Shown: positions 1-7,668 of the stretch, in pieces
Numbering within the stretch: the first letter of the stretch is position 1
Layout: every line of letters begins with the position of its first letter
NCBI RefSeq assembly: GCF_014195095.1
Contig: NZ_JACIBC010000012.1
Span: 62,001-126,000 of the forward strand
Direction of reading: 5' to 3'
Source of the DNA: Rhizobium sp. BK602
GTDB lineage: Bacteria > Pseudomonadota > Alphaproteobacteria > Rhizobiales > Rhizobiaceae
DNA length: 64,000 nucleotides
The notes under the pieces: generated by a model
Seen by the model: only the letters and a program-made list of their open reading frames with translations
Databases searched by the model: none
Told to the model about the DNA's origin: nothing
Made by a program: the position numbers and the translations under genes

Positions 1-279
1 TCCGCCATGCGTTTCGTGATGATCCCGCAAGGGGTCCGCAATGCGCTGCCGGCACTGATCAACCATAGCGTCTCCCTGTTCAAGAACAGCAGCCTTGCCG
101 TCGCCATCGGCGTTGCGGAACTGACCTATGCCGTCAAGGAAGTCGAAAACCTAAGCTTCCTGACCTTCGAAACCTATCTGCTGGCGACGGTCCTCTATCT
201 GACCTTCTCGTTGCTGATCATGGCCGCCGGAGCCTTCGTCACCTGGCGCGCCGATCCGTTGAGGAGTGTGCGGGCATGA
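1..279 (+). CDS. Polar amino-acid ABC transporter permease, C-terminal part (5' truncated by window)
   Basis: The reading frame is open from the first base and shows about 92 residues of the end of an inner-membrane permease of the HisM/GlnP type. The visible part contains the end of the cytoplasmic EAA loop (IPQGVRNALPALIN) and a final hydrophobic helix at about residues 60-80. The stop overlaps the next permease start by 4 nt (ATGA), so the two are translationally coupled subunits of one importer. The substrate cannot be told from this fragment. Confidence 0.85.
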   Translation, partial: SAMRFVMIPQGVRNALPALINHSVSLFKNSSLAVAIGVAELTYAVKEVENLSFLTFETYLLATVLYLTFSLLIMAAGAFVTWRADPLRSVRA

Positions 280-1034
280 TCGGCGACATCATCAAGATCA
301 TCCATGATTACTGGCTGCTGCTGCTCGTCGGCCAATATCCGAACGGCCCGCTCGGCGGTCTTGCGGCGACGCTGATCCTCTCGGTTCTGGCGATCCTCTT
401 CGCCTTTCCAGTCAGCATCCTTCTCGCCCTTGCCCGGCTCTCGAAATCGCCGTTTCTGCGCTGGCCGGTGACGGCGCTCGTCTACTTCACGCGCGGCGTG
501 CCGCTCTTGATGCTGGTGCTCTGGGGCTATTTCCTGGTGCCGCTGCTGACGGGTGCCGACGTGCCGAGCTTCATCACCATGCTTGTGACCTTGGTCGTCT
601 ATCAGGGCGCGTTCCTGAGCGAAGTGGTGCGCGGCGGCATCGTCGCCCTCGGCCACGGCCAGATGGAGGCGGCGCGCGCACTCGGCCACAGCTATCTCGG
701 GGCGATGCGCTATGTGATCCTGCCGCAGGCGCTCTATAACGTCATTCCGAGCATCCTGTCGGTACTGGTCTCGACCATCAAGGACACGACGCTCGGCTAT
801 GTGATCAACGTGCCGGATCTCACCTTCGCGGCCAATCAGATCAATAACCAGCTTCTGACCCAGCCGTTCCAGGTCTTCTTCATTCTGGCGGCCGTCTACT
901 ACGTGATCTGCTGGAGCCTCACCCGCGTGGCGACGCTCCTGGAACGCCGGATCGCCCGCAAGCGCGCCGGCACCGCCGCCCAGCCTCGCACCAAAGCCCT
1001 TCCACTCGAAGCCGTGACGGATCAGCCGCTATGA
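276..1034 (+). CDS. Polar amino-acid ABC transporter permease
   Basis: This 252-aa inner-membrane protein has about five hydrophobic helices and an EAA loop for ATPase docking (EAARALGHSYLGAMRYVILP, about residues 130-150). It is the second permease of a His/Gln-type amino-acid importer. It overlaps the preceding permease by 4 nt and the ATPase gene by 4 nt, so all three belong to one operon. Length and motifs match the HisM/HisQ family. Substrate specificity is not visible. Confidence 0.9.
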   Translation: MIGDIIKIIHDYWLLLLVGQYPNGPLGGLAATLILSVLAILFAFPVSILLALARLSKSPFLRWPVTALVYFTRGVPLLMLVLWGYFLVPLLTGADVPSFITMLVTLVVYQGAFLSEVVRGGIVALGHGQMEAARALGHSYLGAMRYVILPQALYNVIPSILSVLVSTIKDTTLGYVINVPDLTFAANQINNQLLTQPFQVFFILAAVYYVICWSLTRVATLLERRIARKRAGTAAQPRTKALPLEAVTDQPL

Positions 1035-1795
1035 ATGCCTCCGTATCCTCCCAGACCCCGCCGATGATCAAGCTCAGCGATGTGCGCAAATCCTACGGCC
1101 ATTTCGAAGTCCTCAAGGGGATCGACGCCGAGGTGGCCCGCGGCGAGGTGGTCGTCATCTGCGGCCCGTCCGGTTCCGGAAAATCGACGCTCATCCGCAC
1201 GGTGAACCGGCTTGAGGAAATCGCCAGCGGCTCGATCACCTGCGAGGGCAACGACATCCACGGGACGATGCCGGCAAAGGAATTGAACCGCCTGCGCAGC
1301 CGCATCGGCTTCGTATTCCAGAGCTTCAACCTGTTTCCGCATCTGTCGGTCCTCGACAACATCGCCATGTCGCCGATCCGGGTGAAGGGTGTGGCGCGCG
1401 CCGTCGCCAACGACAAGGCGATGCGGCTTCTCGACAGGGTGGGTCTCGCCGACAAGGCCGGTTCCTATCCCGGCCAGCTTTCCGGCGGCCAGCAGCAGCG
1501 CGTCGCGATCGCGCGGGCGCTGGCGATGGAGCCGCCGGTGATGCTGTTCGACGAGCCGACGAGCGCGCTCGATCCGGAAATGGTCGGCGAGGTGCTCGCC
1601 GTCATGAAGAGCCTTGCCGCCGACGGCATGACGATGATGTGCGTTACCCACGAGATGGGATTCGCCCGCGATGTCGCCGACCGCGTCTGGTTCATCGATG
1701 ACGGGCAGATCATCGAAACCGCCACGCCCGAAGCATTCTTCTCCAACCCGCAGCATGCCCGCGCCAAGCGCTTCCTCGCCGACCTGCGGCATTGA
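1031..1795 (+). CDS. Polar amino-acid ABC transporter ATPase (GlnQ/HisP type)
   Basis: This 254-aa cytoplasmic ATPase energises the importer. Walker A (GPSGSGKS) is at residues 45-52, the Q loop is VFQSFN near 95-100, the signature LSGGQ is at 150-154, and Walker B (VMLFDEP) is at about 170-176 followed by the D-loop SALDPE and the switch histidine in CVTHEMG. It overlaps the upstream permease by 4 nt and is followed 31 bp later by the binding protein. Confidence 0.95.
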   Translation: MNASVSSQTPPMIKLSDVRKSYGHFEVLKGIDAEVARGEVVVICGPSGSGKSTLIRTVNRLEEIASGSITCEGNDIHGTMPAKELNRLRSRIGFVFQSFNLFPHLSVLDNIAMSPIRVKGVARAVANDKAMRLLDRVGLADKAGSYPGQLSGGQQQRVAIARALAMEPPVMLFDEPTSALDPEMVGEVLAVMKSLAADGMTMMCVTHEMGFARDVADRVWFIDDGQIIETATPEAFFSNPQHARAKRFLADLRH

Positions 1796-1826
1796 TTTTG
1801 TCGTCCAACCCACAGGAGACTTTGCA

Positions 1827-2663
1827 ATGAACATGAAGTCATGGACCCTCAGCCTCGCGCTCGCAGTGACAGCGATGGCCGGGTCGGCGCATGCGGATCA
1901 GTTGGCCGACATCATGGCGGCCAAGGTGATCCGCTGTGGAACCTTTGCCGATGTGCCGCCCTTTGCCTCTCCGGACCCGAAGACGCGTGAAATGGTCGGT
2001 TTCGACGTCGATCTTTGCGGCGCGATCGCCCGCGAGCTCGGCGTCAAGCCCGAGATCAAGCCGGTTTCGGTGGAGGCGCGCGTTCCCGAGGTCAAGCTCG
2101 GCCATGTCGATATCGCCGTCGCCAACCTCGCCTATACGCTGAGCCGCGCCGAACAGATCCAGTTCAGCAATCCTTATTATCTGGCCAAGGAAATGCTGAT
2201 CGTGAAGGCCGACGATCCCGGCCAGAAGAAGGCGGATTTCGCCGGCGTTCGCCTGGCTTCCACCAAGGGGTCGACCTCAGAACTTTCGATCCGTCTCAAC
2301 AAGTCGCAGCCCCTGACCTTCCAGGATACCGGCTCGGCCTATCTCGCCGTCCAGCAGGGCAAGGCGCGCGGCATGGTCGCCAACACCATGACGACGACCA
2401 AGATCGTCAATGAATCGAAGACCAAGGGCGCTGAGATGCGGATGATTTCCGAGCCGATGCTCTATCAGCCGATCGGCATCGGCATGAAGAAGGACGAGCC
2501 GGCGCTGACGGCGAAGATCAACGAGATCCTCGTGTCTCTCGACACCTCCGGCGAGATCAACCGGATCTGGGACAAGTGGCTCGGCCCGAACACCGAATAC
2601 AAGATGACCCGCACCGACAAGGTCGTTCCGATCACCGAACTGAAGTTCGATCCGATCCCCTGA
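1827..2663 (+). CDS. Amino-acid ABC transporter periplasmic binding protein (SBP family 3)
   Basis: This 278-aa secreted protein starts at ATG 1827, chosen because AGGAG lies at 1814-1818 and a typical signal peptide follows (MNMKSWTLSLALAVTAMAG, cleavage near AHA-DQ). The mature part carries family-3 features such as VGFDVDLCGAIARELG and repeated lobes ending in IWDKWLGP. As the last gene of the transporter operon it should set substrate choice, probably a polar amino acid or an opine-like compound. The exact ligand is not readable. Confidence 0.92.
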   Translation: MNMKSWTLSLALAVTAMAGSAHADQLADIMAAKVIRCGTFADVPPFASPDPKTREMVGFDVDLCGAIARELGVKPEIKPVSVEARVPEVKLGHVDIAVANLAYTLSRAEQIQFSNPYYLAKEMLIVKADDPGQKKADFAGVRLASTKGSTSELSIRLNKSQPLTFQDTGSAYLAVQQGKARGMVANTMTTTKIVNESKTKGAEMRMISEPMLYQPIGIGMKKDEPALTAKINEILVSLDTSGEINRIWDKWLGPNTEYKMTRTDKVVPITELKFDPIP

Positions 2664-2843
2664 TCGCTTGTTTTCACAATAGATCGATGCGGCGGCGTTC
2701 GGGTGCCCCGCATCTCACACACGACCTGCCGGCGTCTCATCGGGAGCGACTGCCGCCGGCGAGGCAAGGTGAGGCGGGCATCCGAAGGGATGCCGGTCTC
2801 GCCGACATCAGATCCAGCACTATTTCGGTCCGGGAGGACGCAT

Positions 2844-3518
2844 ATGATCAAGTTGAAGCAGCACATCGATCGCCCCAGCAGGGAAGAGATCGAGGCCATC
2901 CGGAAATTCTCGCCGGCCACGATCCACGAGGCCCAGGGCCGTCGCGGCGCCTTGTCGTCCCGGCTGAAGCCGATCGACTACAGGATGAAGCTTTGCGGGC
3001 CGGCCTTCACCGTCAAATGCGCGCCGCGTGACAACATCATGCTGCAGGTGGCGATCAACTACGCCCAGCCCGGCGACATCATCGTGGTCTCCGCCGGCGA
3101 ATATGAGGAGGCGGGCTCCTTCGGCGACGTGCTCGCCAATGCCTGCCTTGCCAAGGGGATCGGCGGCCTGGTGACCGATACCGGCGTGCGCGACACGCTG
3201 CAGCTTCGCGAGCTGGGCTTTCCGGTCTTCTCGCTGAGCGTCTGCATCAAGGGCACGGTGAAGGAAACGCTCGGCGCCACCAACGAGCCGATCATCGTCG
3301 GCGGCGAGACGATCAACCCCGGCGACGTCATCGTCGGCGACGCCGACGGCCTCGTCGTCGTCCGCAAGTCCGAGGTCGGCGCGGTCGCGAAACTGTCGCA
3401 GGCCCGCGAAGACGCCGAGGAAGGCTATATCGCCGCCTATAAGGCCGGCCGCTCCGTGGTCGAGGTCAGCAATCTCGAGGCCGTGCTGAAGGCCAAGGGG
3501 CTTGTCGTCGAGGACTGA
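2844..3518 (+). CDS. RraA-like / 4-hydroxy-4-methyl-2-oxoglutarate aldolase family protein
   Basis: This 224-aa protein starts at ATG 2844 behind GGGAGG. It carries the family metal/substrate signature (G-x20-R-D arrangement: GSFGDVLANACLAKGIGG...TDTGVRD at about residues 92-122) and the motif GDVIVGDADGLVVV. Class II HMG/CHA aldolases cleave 4-hydroxy-4-methyl-2-oxoglutarate or the carboxy analogue to pyruvate, and the same fold includes the RNase E inhibitor RraA. Its place 180 bp after an amino-acid importer favours an enzyme acting on the imported compound, which is inference. Confidence 0.8.
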   Translation: MIKLKQHIDRPSREEIEAIRKFSPATIHEAQGRRGALSSRLKPIDYRMKLCGPAFTVKCAPRDNIMLQVAINYAQPGDIIVVSAGEYEEAGSFGDVLANACLAKGIGGLVTDTGVRDTLQLRELGFPVFSLSVCIKGTVKETLGATNEPIIVGGETINPGDVIVGDADGLVVVRKSEVGAVAKLSQAREDAEEGYIAAYKAGRSVVEVSNLEAVLKAKGLVVED

Positions 3519-3529
3519 TCGGCGGGTCG

Positions 3530-3544
3530 GGCGTGATACACGCC
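3530..3544 (+). terminator. Short hairpin after the aldolase gene
   Basis: GGCGTG and CACGCC pair around an ATA loop a few bases after the aldolase stop. There is no T run, so it is at most a weak or Rho-assisted 3' end. It lies between convergent genes. Confidence 0.3.
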
Positions 3545-3674
3545 ATCCTCCGATGACCGACAGATGAAAGCAAACCAAATGGACGGCTGACGGTCCTGGC
3601 GGATACGCCCGCTCTGCCTCGCGAAGGGCGGCGTCTTCCCAGCCCTGCGGTCGCGCAGACGGCGTGATGCTTCT

Positions 3675-4235
3675 TCAGCGCGTGGAAAGCGGCGGCGGCG
3701 GCGGTGGCGTGGTCGAGCCGGCGGCGAGCGAGCGCTGGACCATCACGCTGTCTGCCCAGCGGCCATAACGATAGGCAACGCCCGGCAGCAGGCCGACGCG
3801 AACGAAGCCGAAGCGTTCGTGCAGGGCAAGCGAGGCGACGTTGTCGGCATCGATATAGCCGATCATCTGCCGGAAGCCGGCGGCAGCGCACGCGTCGATC
3901 AAGCCGCGCATCAGCAGGCTGCCGATGCCCTGGCCGACATGATCGTGGTGGACATAGATCGAGTGCTTGACGGTGTAGCGATAGGCCGGGCGTTTGCGGA
4001 ACAACACCACATAGGCATAACCCACCACCTTTTCACCGTCGATCGCCACGACATGCGGGAAGCGGCGGTCCTTCAGATTCTTGCGCCGTTCCCGCAGATC
4101 GTCCGGCTGCGGCGTGTCGCTGTCGTCCACTCCGGCCTCGATGCCGCGGCGGATATGGCGGCGATAGATCGCCAGCATGGCATCGACGTCGGTCTCCCGC
4201 GACGGGCGAATGACGATTGTTTTCTGCTGCATCAT
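3675..4235 (-). CDS. GNAT family N-acetyltransferase (phosphinothricin acetyltransferase-like)
   Basis: This protein of about 186 aa starts at the ATG-ATG pair at 4235/4232. The GNAT fold is evident: an N-terminal IRPSRETDVDAMLAIYRRH strand-helix, then the acetyl-CoA loop HVGQGIGSLLM (Q/R-x-x-G-x-G/A type) and the C-terminal LHERFGFVRVG. This arrangement is typical of the Pat/YwnH subgroup, which acetylates amino groups of small amino-acid-like molecules. It follows the decarboxylase gene by 22 bp on the same strand, so the pair is probably co-transcribed. A polyamine or amine substrate is possible but is only inference. Confidence 0.85.
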   Translation of the reverse strand: MMQQKTIVIRPSRETDVDAMLAIYRRHIRRGIEAGVDDSDTPQPDDLRERRKNLKDRRFPHVVAIDGEKVVGYAYVVLFRKRPAYRYTVKHSIYVHHDHVGQGIGSLLMRGLIDACAAAGFRQMIGYIDADNVASLALHERFGFVRVGLLPGVAYRYGRWADSVMVQRSLAAGSTTPPPPPPLSTR

Positions 4236-4257
4236 GATCGGATCCGAATTTCCAAGC

Positions 4258-6615
4258 CTATTCCGCGACGACATAGGTATAGAGGCGGATGCGCCCGGAT
4301 GCATCGATCTCGCGATAGAGACCCTGAATCTCCACCTCGAAGCCGGGGAAGGTGTTGAAGCAGGTTTCAAACATCTTGAGATAGTCGATCATCGGCTTGG
4401 CCTTTTCCGTCAGGCGCTCGCCCGGCACGATGGTGGCGATACCCGGAGGGTAGACCACGAACGGTGTCGTCGCGATGCGGCCGGCAATGGCGTCGATTGG
4501 CAGATAGTCCACATCGTTGCGCACCAGGCAGCGCGCGGCATCATGGGGCGACATTGCGATCGGGGGCAGATGGTCGGCGGAAAACTGCATCGTCTGGAGC
4601 GCGCTGACGCCGGCCTGGCGGAAGAAATTGTGCATGTCCCGGCACAGATCGCGCAGCCGCACGCCCGCATAGCGGCCCGGACGGCGGCGGTAGAATTCCG
4701 GGATTGCCTCCTCCAGCAGCGCATTGTCGTCATGCAGCTTTTTGAAAGCGACGAGGCCGCTGATCAAGGTGCCGGCCTTGCTGGCCTCCACGCCGGGCGT
4801 GAGAAGGAACAGCAGCGAATTGAGGTCGTTCTTTTCGGCGACGATGCGGTTTTCGCGCAGATATTGCGCAACTATGGGTGCCGGTATGCCATGCTCGGTA
4901 TAGTGCCCGCTTTTCCGGTCGAAGCCGGGGGTAAGCAGCGTAAGCTTGTTCGGATCGGTCATGGCAAAACCCGGCTCCATGCCGGAAAAGCCGTGCCATG
5001 CCGCGTCGGGCGTCAGGTGCCAGAAGGCGGGATTGGTGGCGAGCTGGTCGGTGGCGATGCTCTCCCACGGCACGTCATGCACGGCGCCGGGGCTCGACAC
5101 ATCCGGGATCGCCACCCGGTCTGGTACGAAAGGCTCGAAGAACCAGCGGCGCTCGGGGCGATGCTCCTTTTCCTCGAACTCGCGGCGCACGGCGCGGATC
5201 TTCTTGCGCAGCTCGATGCCGAGGCGGATCGTGTCGTCCCATAGCACTTCGCCCGAGCGGCCCTTCATCATCTGCGCGCCGACGTCGAGCGAGGCGAACA
5301 GCGGATAGAAGGGCGAGGTCGAGGCGTGCTGCATGAAGCTTTCGTTGAAGCGCCGGTGTTCGACGCGACGTTTCTGGCCGGTGATATGCCGGTCCTTCAT
5401 GTGGATCTGCGAGGCCTGCGAGAAGCTTGCGAGCTGCTTGTGGGTGGATTGCGTGGCGATGATGCCCGGCGCGTCCGGGCCGAGCTCGGAAAGGCCCATG
5501 GCGAAGCGCCCGGCATAGAGCGGATGAAATTTCATGAAGCCGGCCCAGGCCTCGTCGAAGAGGATGTAGTCGCAGAGATGCCCGATCCGCTTGAGGATCA
5601 TCTCGGCATTGTGGATGGTGCCGTCATAGGTGCACTGCTCCACCACCGCGACGCGGAACGGGCGCGGCTTCTTGTGGGCTTCCGGGTCCTTCACCAGCGG
5701 ATGGGTGCGGATGCGCTCCCGGAGCGCCTCCTCGTCCATCGCGGCGAAATCCATCGGGCCGATCAGCCCATAAAGGTTGCGGGCGGTCGGCAGATAGACC
5801 GGAATGCCGCCGGAGATCATCAGTGCACCGTGATGGGCGGCCTTGTGGTTGTTGCGGTCGAACAGCACGAGATCGCCGTCGGTGACGAGGGCGGAAAGCG
5901 CGACCTTGTTGGAGGTGGAGGTACCGTTCAGGACGAAATAGGTCTTCTCGGCGCCGAAGATCTTGGCCGCTTCCTTTTGCGCCGCCAGCGCCGGTCCCTC
6001 GTGGGTCAGAAGGTCGCCGAGATCAAGCACGGAATTGTCGAGATCGTCGCGGAACACCGCTTCGCCCAGATGCTCCATGAAAACCCGGCCGATGGGGCTG
6101 CGGCTGTAGAAGATGCCGCCATTGTGGCCTGGGCAGGTCCAGAGGTGGTTGCCCTCCTCGGCATAATCGACCAGCGCGCCGAAAAACGGCGTCTTCAGCG
6201 TCTCGGCATATTGCTTGAGCCGGCTGATCAGGCTCTTGGCGATGAAGGCGGGCGTCTCCTCGGACAGGAAGACATAGCCGTCGATGAAATCGAGCACCTC
6301 GACCGGCACGTCCTCGAAGCGCTTGCGGCGGATGAGCAGGATGATCGGGAATTCGAGGCCGCGCCGGCGCATCAGGTTGATGAGGGAGGCCGTCTTGCCC
6401 TCGAGGCCCTTCTTGCCCCAGTCGACCAGCATGCAGCCGATAGCGGCGTCGGTCTGTACGGCGATCTCCGCATCTTCGAGATTGCGCGCGCGCACCACCT
6501 CGAAGCCGGAACGTTCGATCTCCTCGACGATCTGATTGTAGCGGGCGCCTTCCAGGTCCTCGCTGTCGAAGGCTGGCGTTGCGAACAGAAAATTGAAACG
6601 TCTGAAATAATCCAT
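4258..6615 (-). CDS. Orn/Lys/Arg decarboxylase (biodegradative fold-type I, PLP-dependent)
   Basis: This 785-aa enzyme has the three-part build of inducible amino-acid decarboxylases: an N-terminal response-regulator-like wing domain (about 1-135), a PLP-binding core, and a C-terminal domain. The core shows the PLP pocket motifs (FVLNGTSTSNK, FDEAWAGFMKFHP) and the Schiff-base lysine in STHKQLASFSQASQIH. The family removes CO2 from lysine, ornithine or arginine to give cadaverine, putrescine or agmatine, often as an acid response. The substrate cannot be assigned by eye. No amino-acid/polyamine antiporter lies beside it, unlike classic acid-resistance operons. It is followed by a GNAT gene. 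Confidence 0.93.
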   Translation of the reverse strand: MDYFRRFNFLFATPAFDSEDLEGARYNQIVEEIERSGFEVVRARNLEDAEIAVQTDAAIGCMLVDWGKKGLEGKTASLINLMRRRGLEFPIILLIRRKRFEDVPVEVLDFIDGYVFLSEETPAFIAKSLISRLKQYAETLKTPFFGALVDYAEEGNHLWTCPGHNGGIFYSRSPIGRVFMEHLGEAVFRDDLDNSVLDLGDLLTHEGPALAAQKEAAKIFGAEKTYFVLNGTSTSNKVALSALVTDGDLVLFDRNNHKAAHHGALMISGGIPVYLPTARNLYGLIGPMDFAAMDEEALRERIRTHPLVKDPEAHKKPRPFRVAVVEQCTYDGTIHNAEMILKRIGHLCDYILFDEAWAGFMKFHPLYAGRFAMGLSELGPDAPGIIATQSTHKQLASFSQASQIHMKDRHITGQKRRVEHRRFNESFMQHASTSPFYPLFASLDVGAQMMKGRSGEVLWDDTIRLGIELRKKIRAVRREFEEKEHRPERRWFFEPFVPDRVAIPDVSSPGAVHDVPWESIATDQLATNPAFWHLTPDAAWHGFSGMEPGFAMTDPNKLTLLTPGFDRKSGHYTEHGIPAPIVAQYLRENRIVAEKNDLNSLLFLLTPGVEASKAGTLISGLVAFKKLHDDNALLEEAIPEFYRRRPGRYAGVRLRDLCRDMHNFFRQAGVSALQTMQFSADHLPPIAMSPHDAARCLVRNDVDYLPIDAIAGRIATTPFVVYPPGIATIVPGERLTEKAKPMIDYLKMFETCFNTFPGFEVEIQGLYREIDASGRIRLYTYVVAE

Positions 6616-6720
6616 CTGGATACCCGCTCTTGATTTGGCACGAGGTGTCGACGCATTTCATGACATGGATGTGACAGAGTATCGTGTGTCCGAAACACCG
6701 CACGGATAATAGCATTTTGC

Positions 6721-6927
6721 CGTTGGTTTAGCCGGCGCGGAAACCCCTTGCGCGGCGTCGGCTACGTTTTCATCGTGCCCACCCATGGCGGCGAGGATGT
6801 TCCCGTATCGAGGGCTGAGGTGGAAGTTGCGATTTCAGTCACGGAAGAAATCGCACTGGCGACGCCTCTCGATGTAGCGGCGCCTGTCGCCGATGCAACA
6901 GGGGGCATGTCGAATATAATATTCTAA
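6721..6927 (+). pseudogene. Relic of an OmpR/PhoB-type winged-helix C-terminus
   Basis: A plus-strand frame reads SRRGNPLRGVGYVFIVPTHG and continues for about 45 codons to TAA at 6925-6927. RGVGYVF is the wing motif that ends OmpR-family DNA-binding domains; the intact regulator at 23.4-24.2 kb ends in the same RGVGYVF. No start codon, receiver domain or recognition helix precedes it, so only the tail of a former regulator remains, with an altered extension. The rest of the 477-bp gap (6616-7092) is AT-rich from about 6910 to 7000 and probably holds the promoter of the next gene. Confidence 0.5.
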
Positions 6928-7092
6928 ATATTACCACTTGCTAATTTAATGGGCTTTATATACACTCTTCAATTGTAAACCTGAATGAAAATTCTCTTTT
7001 TTCGCGGTGCCCGATAAGGGCCATCCGTGTGGAGGAAGCGCGTCTCAACGCGCGAGCAGAGATGTCGTTAACAGGCTGTTGGGGGGTATGAT

Positions 7093-7518
7093 ATGTCTTT
7101 TCCATTGCAGGGACGCTGGACGTACAGAAGCTATCGCAATGATCCCGGACTCATTGGGGACAATGCCCAGAAGGCGCTGGAGAATATCTTCGGCGAGGGC
7201 GTCTTCACGCTTACCGTTTCAGTCGGCAAGGTGACCGGCACGCTCGACATGGGCTCGGGCTATGTTCTCGATCTCACGGGCAGCGTGGTGCCGGTCGAGG
7301 GCGGAGATGTTCGCATCGCCGTCATGATGGTCGGTACGGGACGGTCGGGAACACCAACCGCGGGTTGGGAATATGACTATCACGGCACCGACGCTTTTAC
7401 CTGGCCGAACGGTGTCAATCAGGTCCCGGCCTTCGTCGGCTCGGTCATCCGCGCGAAGCCGCACAATGGCTCTCCGGCCGGTTATGTCGCTTCGTTCATC
7501 GCGGTCAGGCAGGCCTGA
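7093..7518 (+). CDS. Hypothetical protein upstream of the copper-oxidase genes
   Basis: This 141-aa protein starts at ATG 7093 behind a GGGGGG ribosome site. It has no signal peptide or membrane helix. It opens with MSFPLQGRWTYRSYRNDPG and has many Gly, Thr and Val residues with alternating beta-like patterns (FTLTVSVGKVTGTLDMGSGY), suggesting a small beta-barrel or lipocalin-like fold that starts with an RWTYRS strand. It precedes the multicopper oxidase by about 150 bp on the same strand, so a linked role is plausible. No function is recognised. Confidence 0.7.
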   Translation: MSFPLQGRWTYRSYRNDPGLIGDNAQKALENIFGEGVFTLTVSVGKVTGTLDMGSGYVLDLTGSVVPVEGGDVRIAVMMVGTGRSGTPTAGWEYDYHGTDAFTWPNGVNQVPAFVGSVIRAKPHNGSPAGYVASFIAVRQA

Positions 7519-7668
7519 CCGCGTAGCCATTCATTTCAGCGTTGACGTCACCGGTTCGTTCACGCCGACCTCCGTGCGGAGAGGCCGGGCGAGCACGACG
7601 AAGGGGGTGTCACGGCGGCTTGGCACCGCAAATTCCGGGAAATCGACCGATATAGGGGGAGACACGCA

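Noticed and set aside
5326..6633. 435-codon plus-strand open frame
   Set aside because: It lies fully antisense to the decarboxylase, which has clear PLP motifs. The frame has no recognised motif and reflects GC-rich codon bias.
6636..6652. TTTGGCACGAGGTGTCG as a sigma-54 promoter
   Set aside because: The -24 part fits but there is no GC at -12 and no activator boxes.
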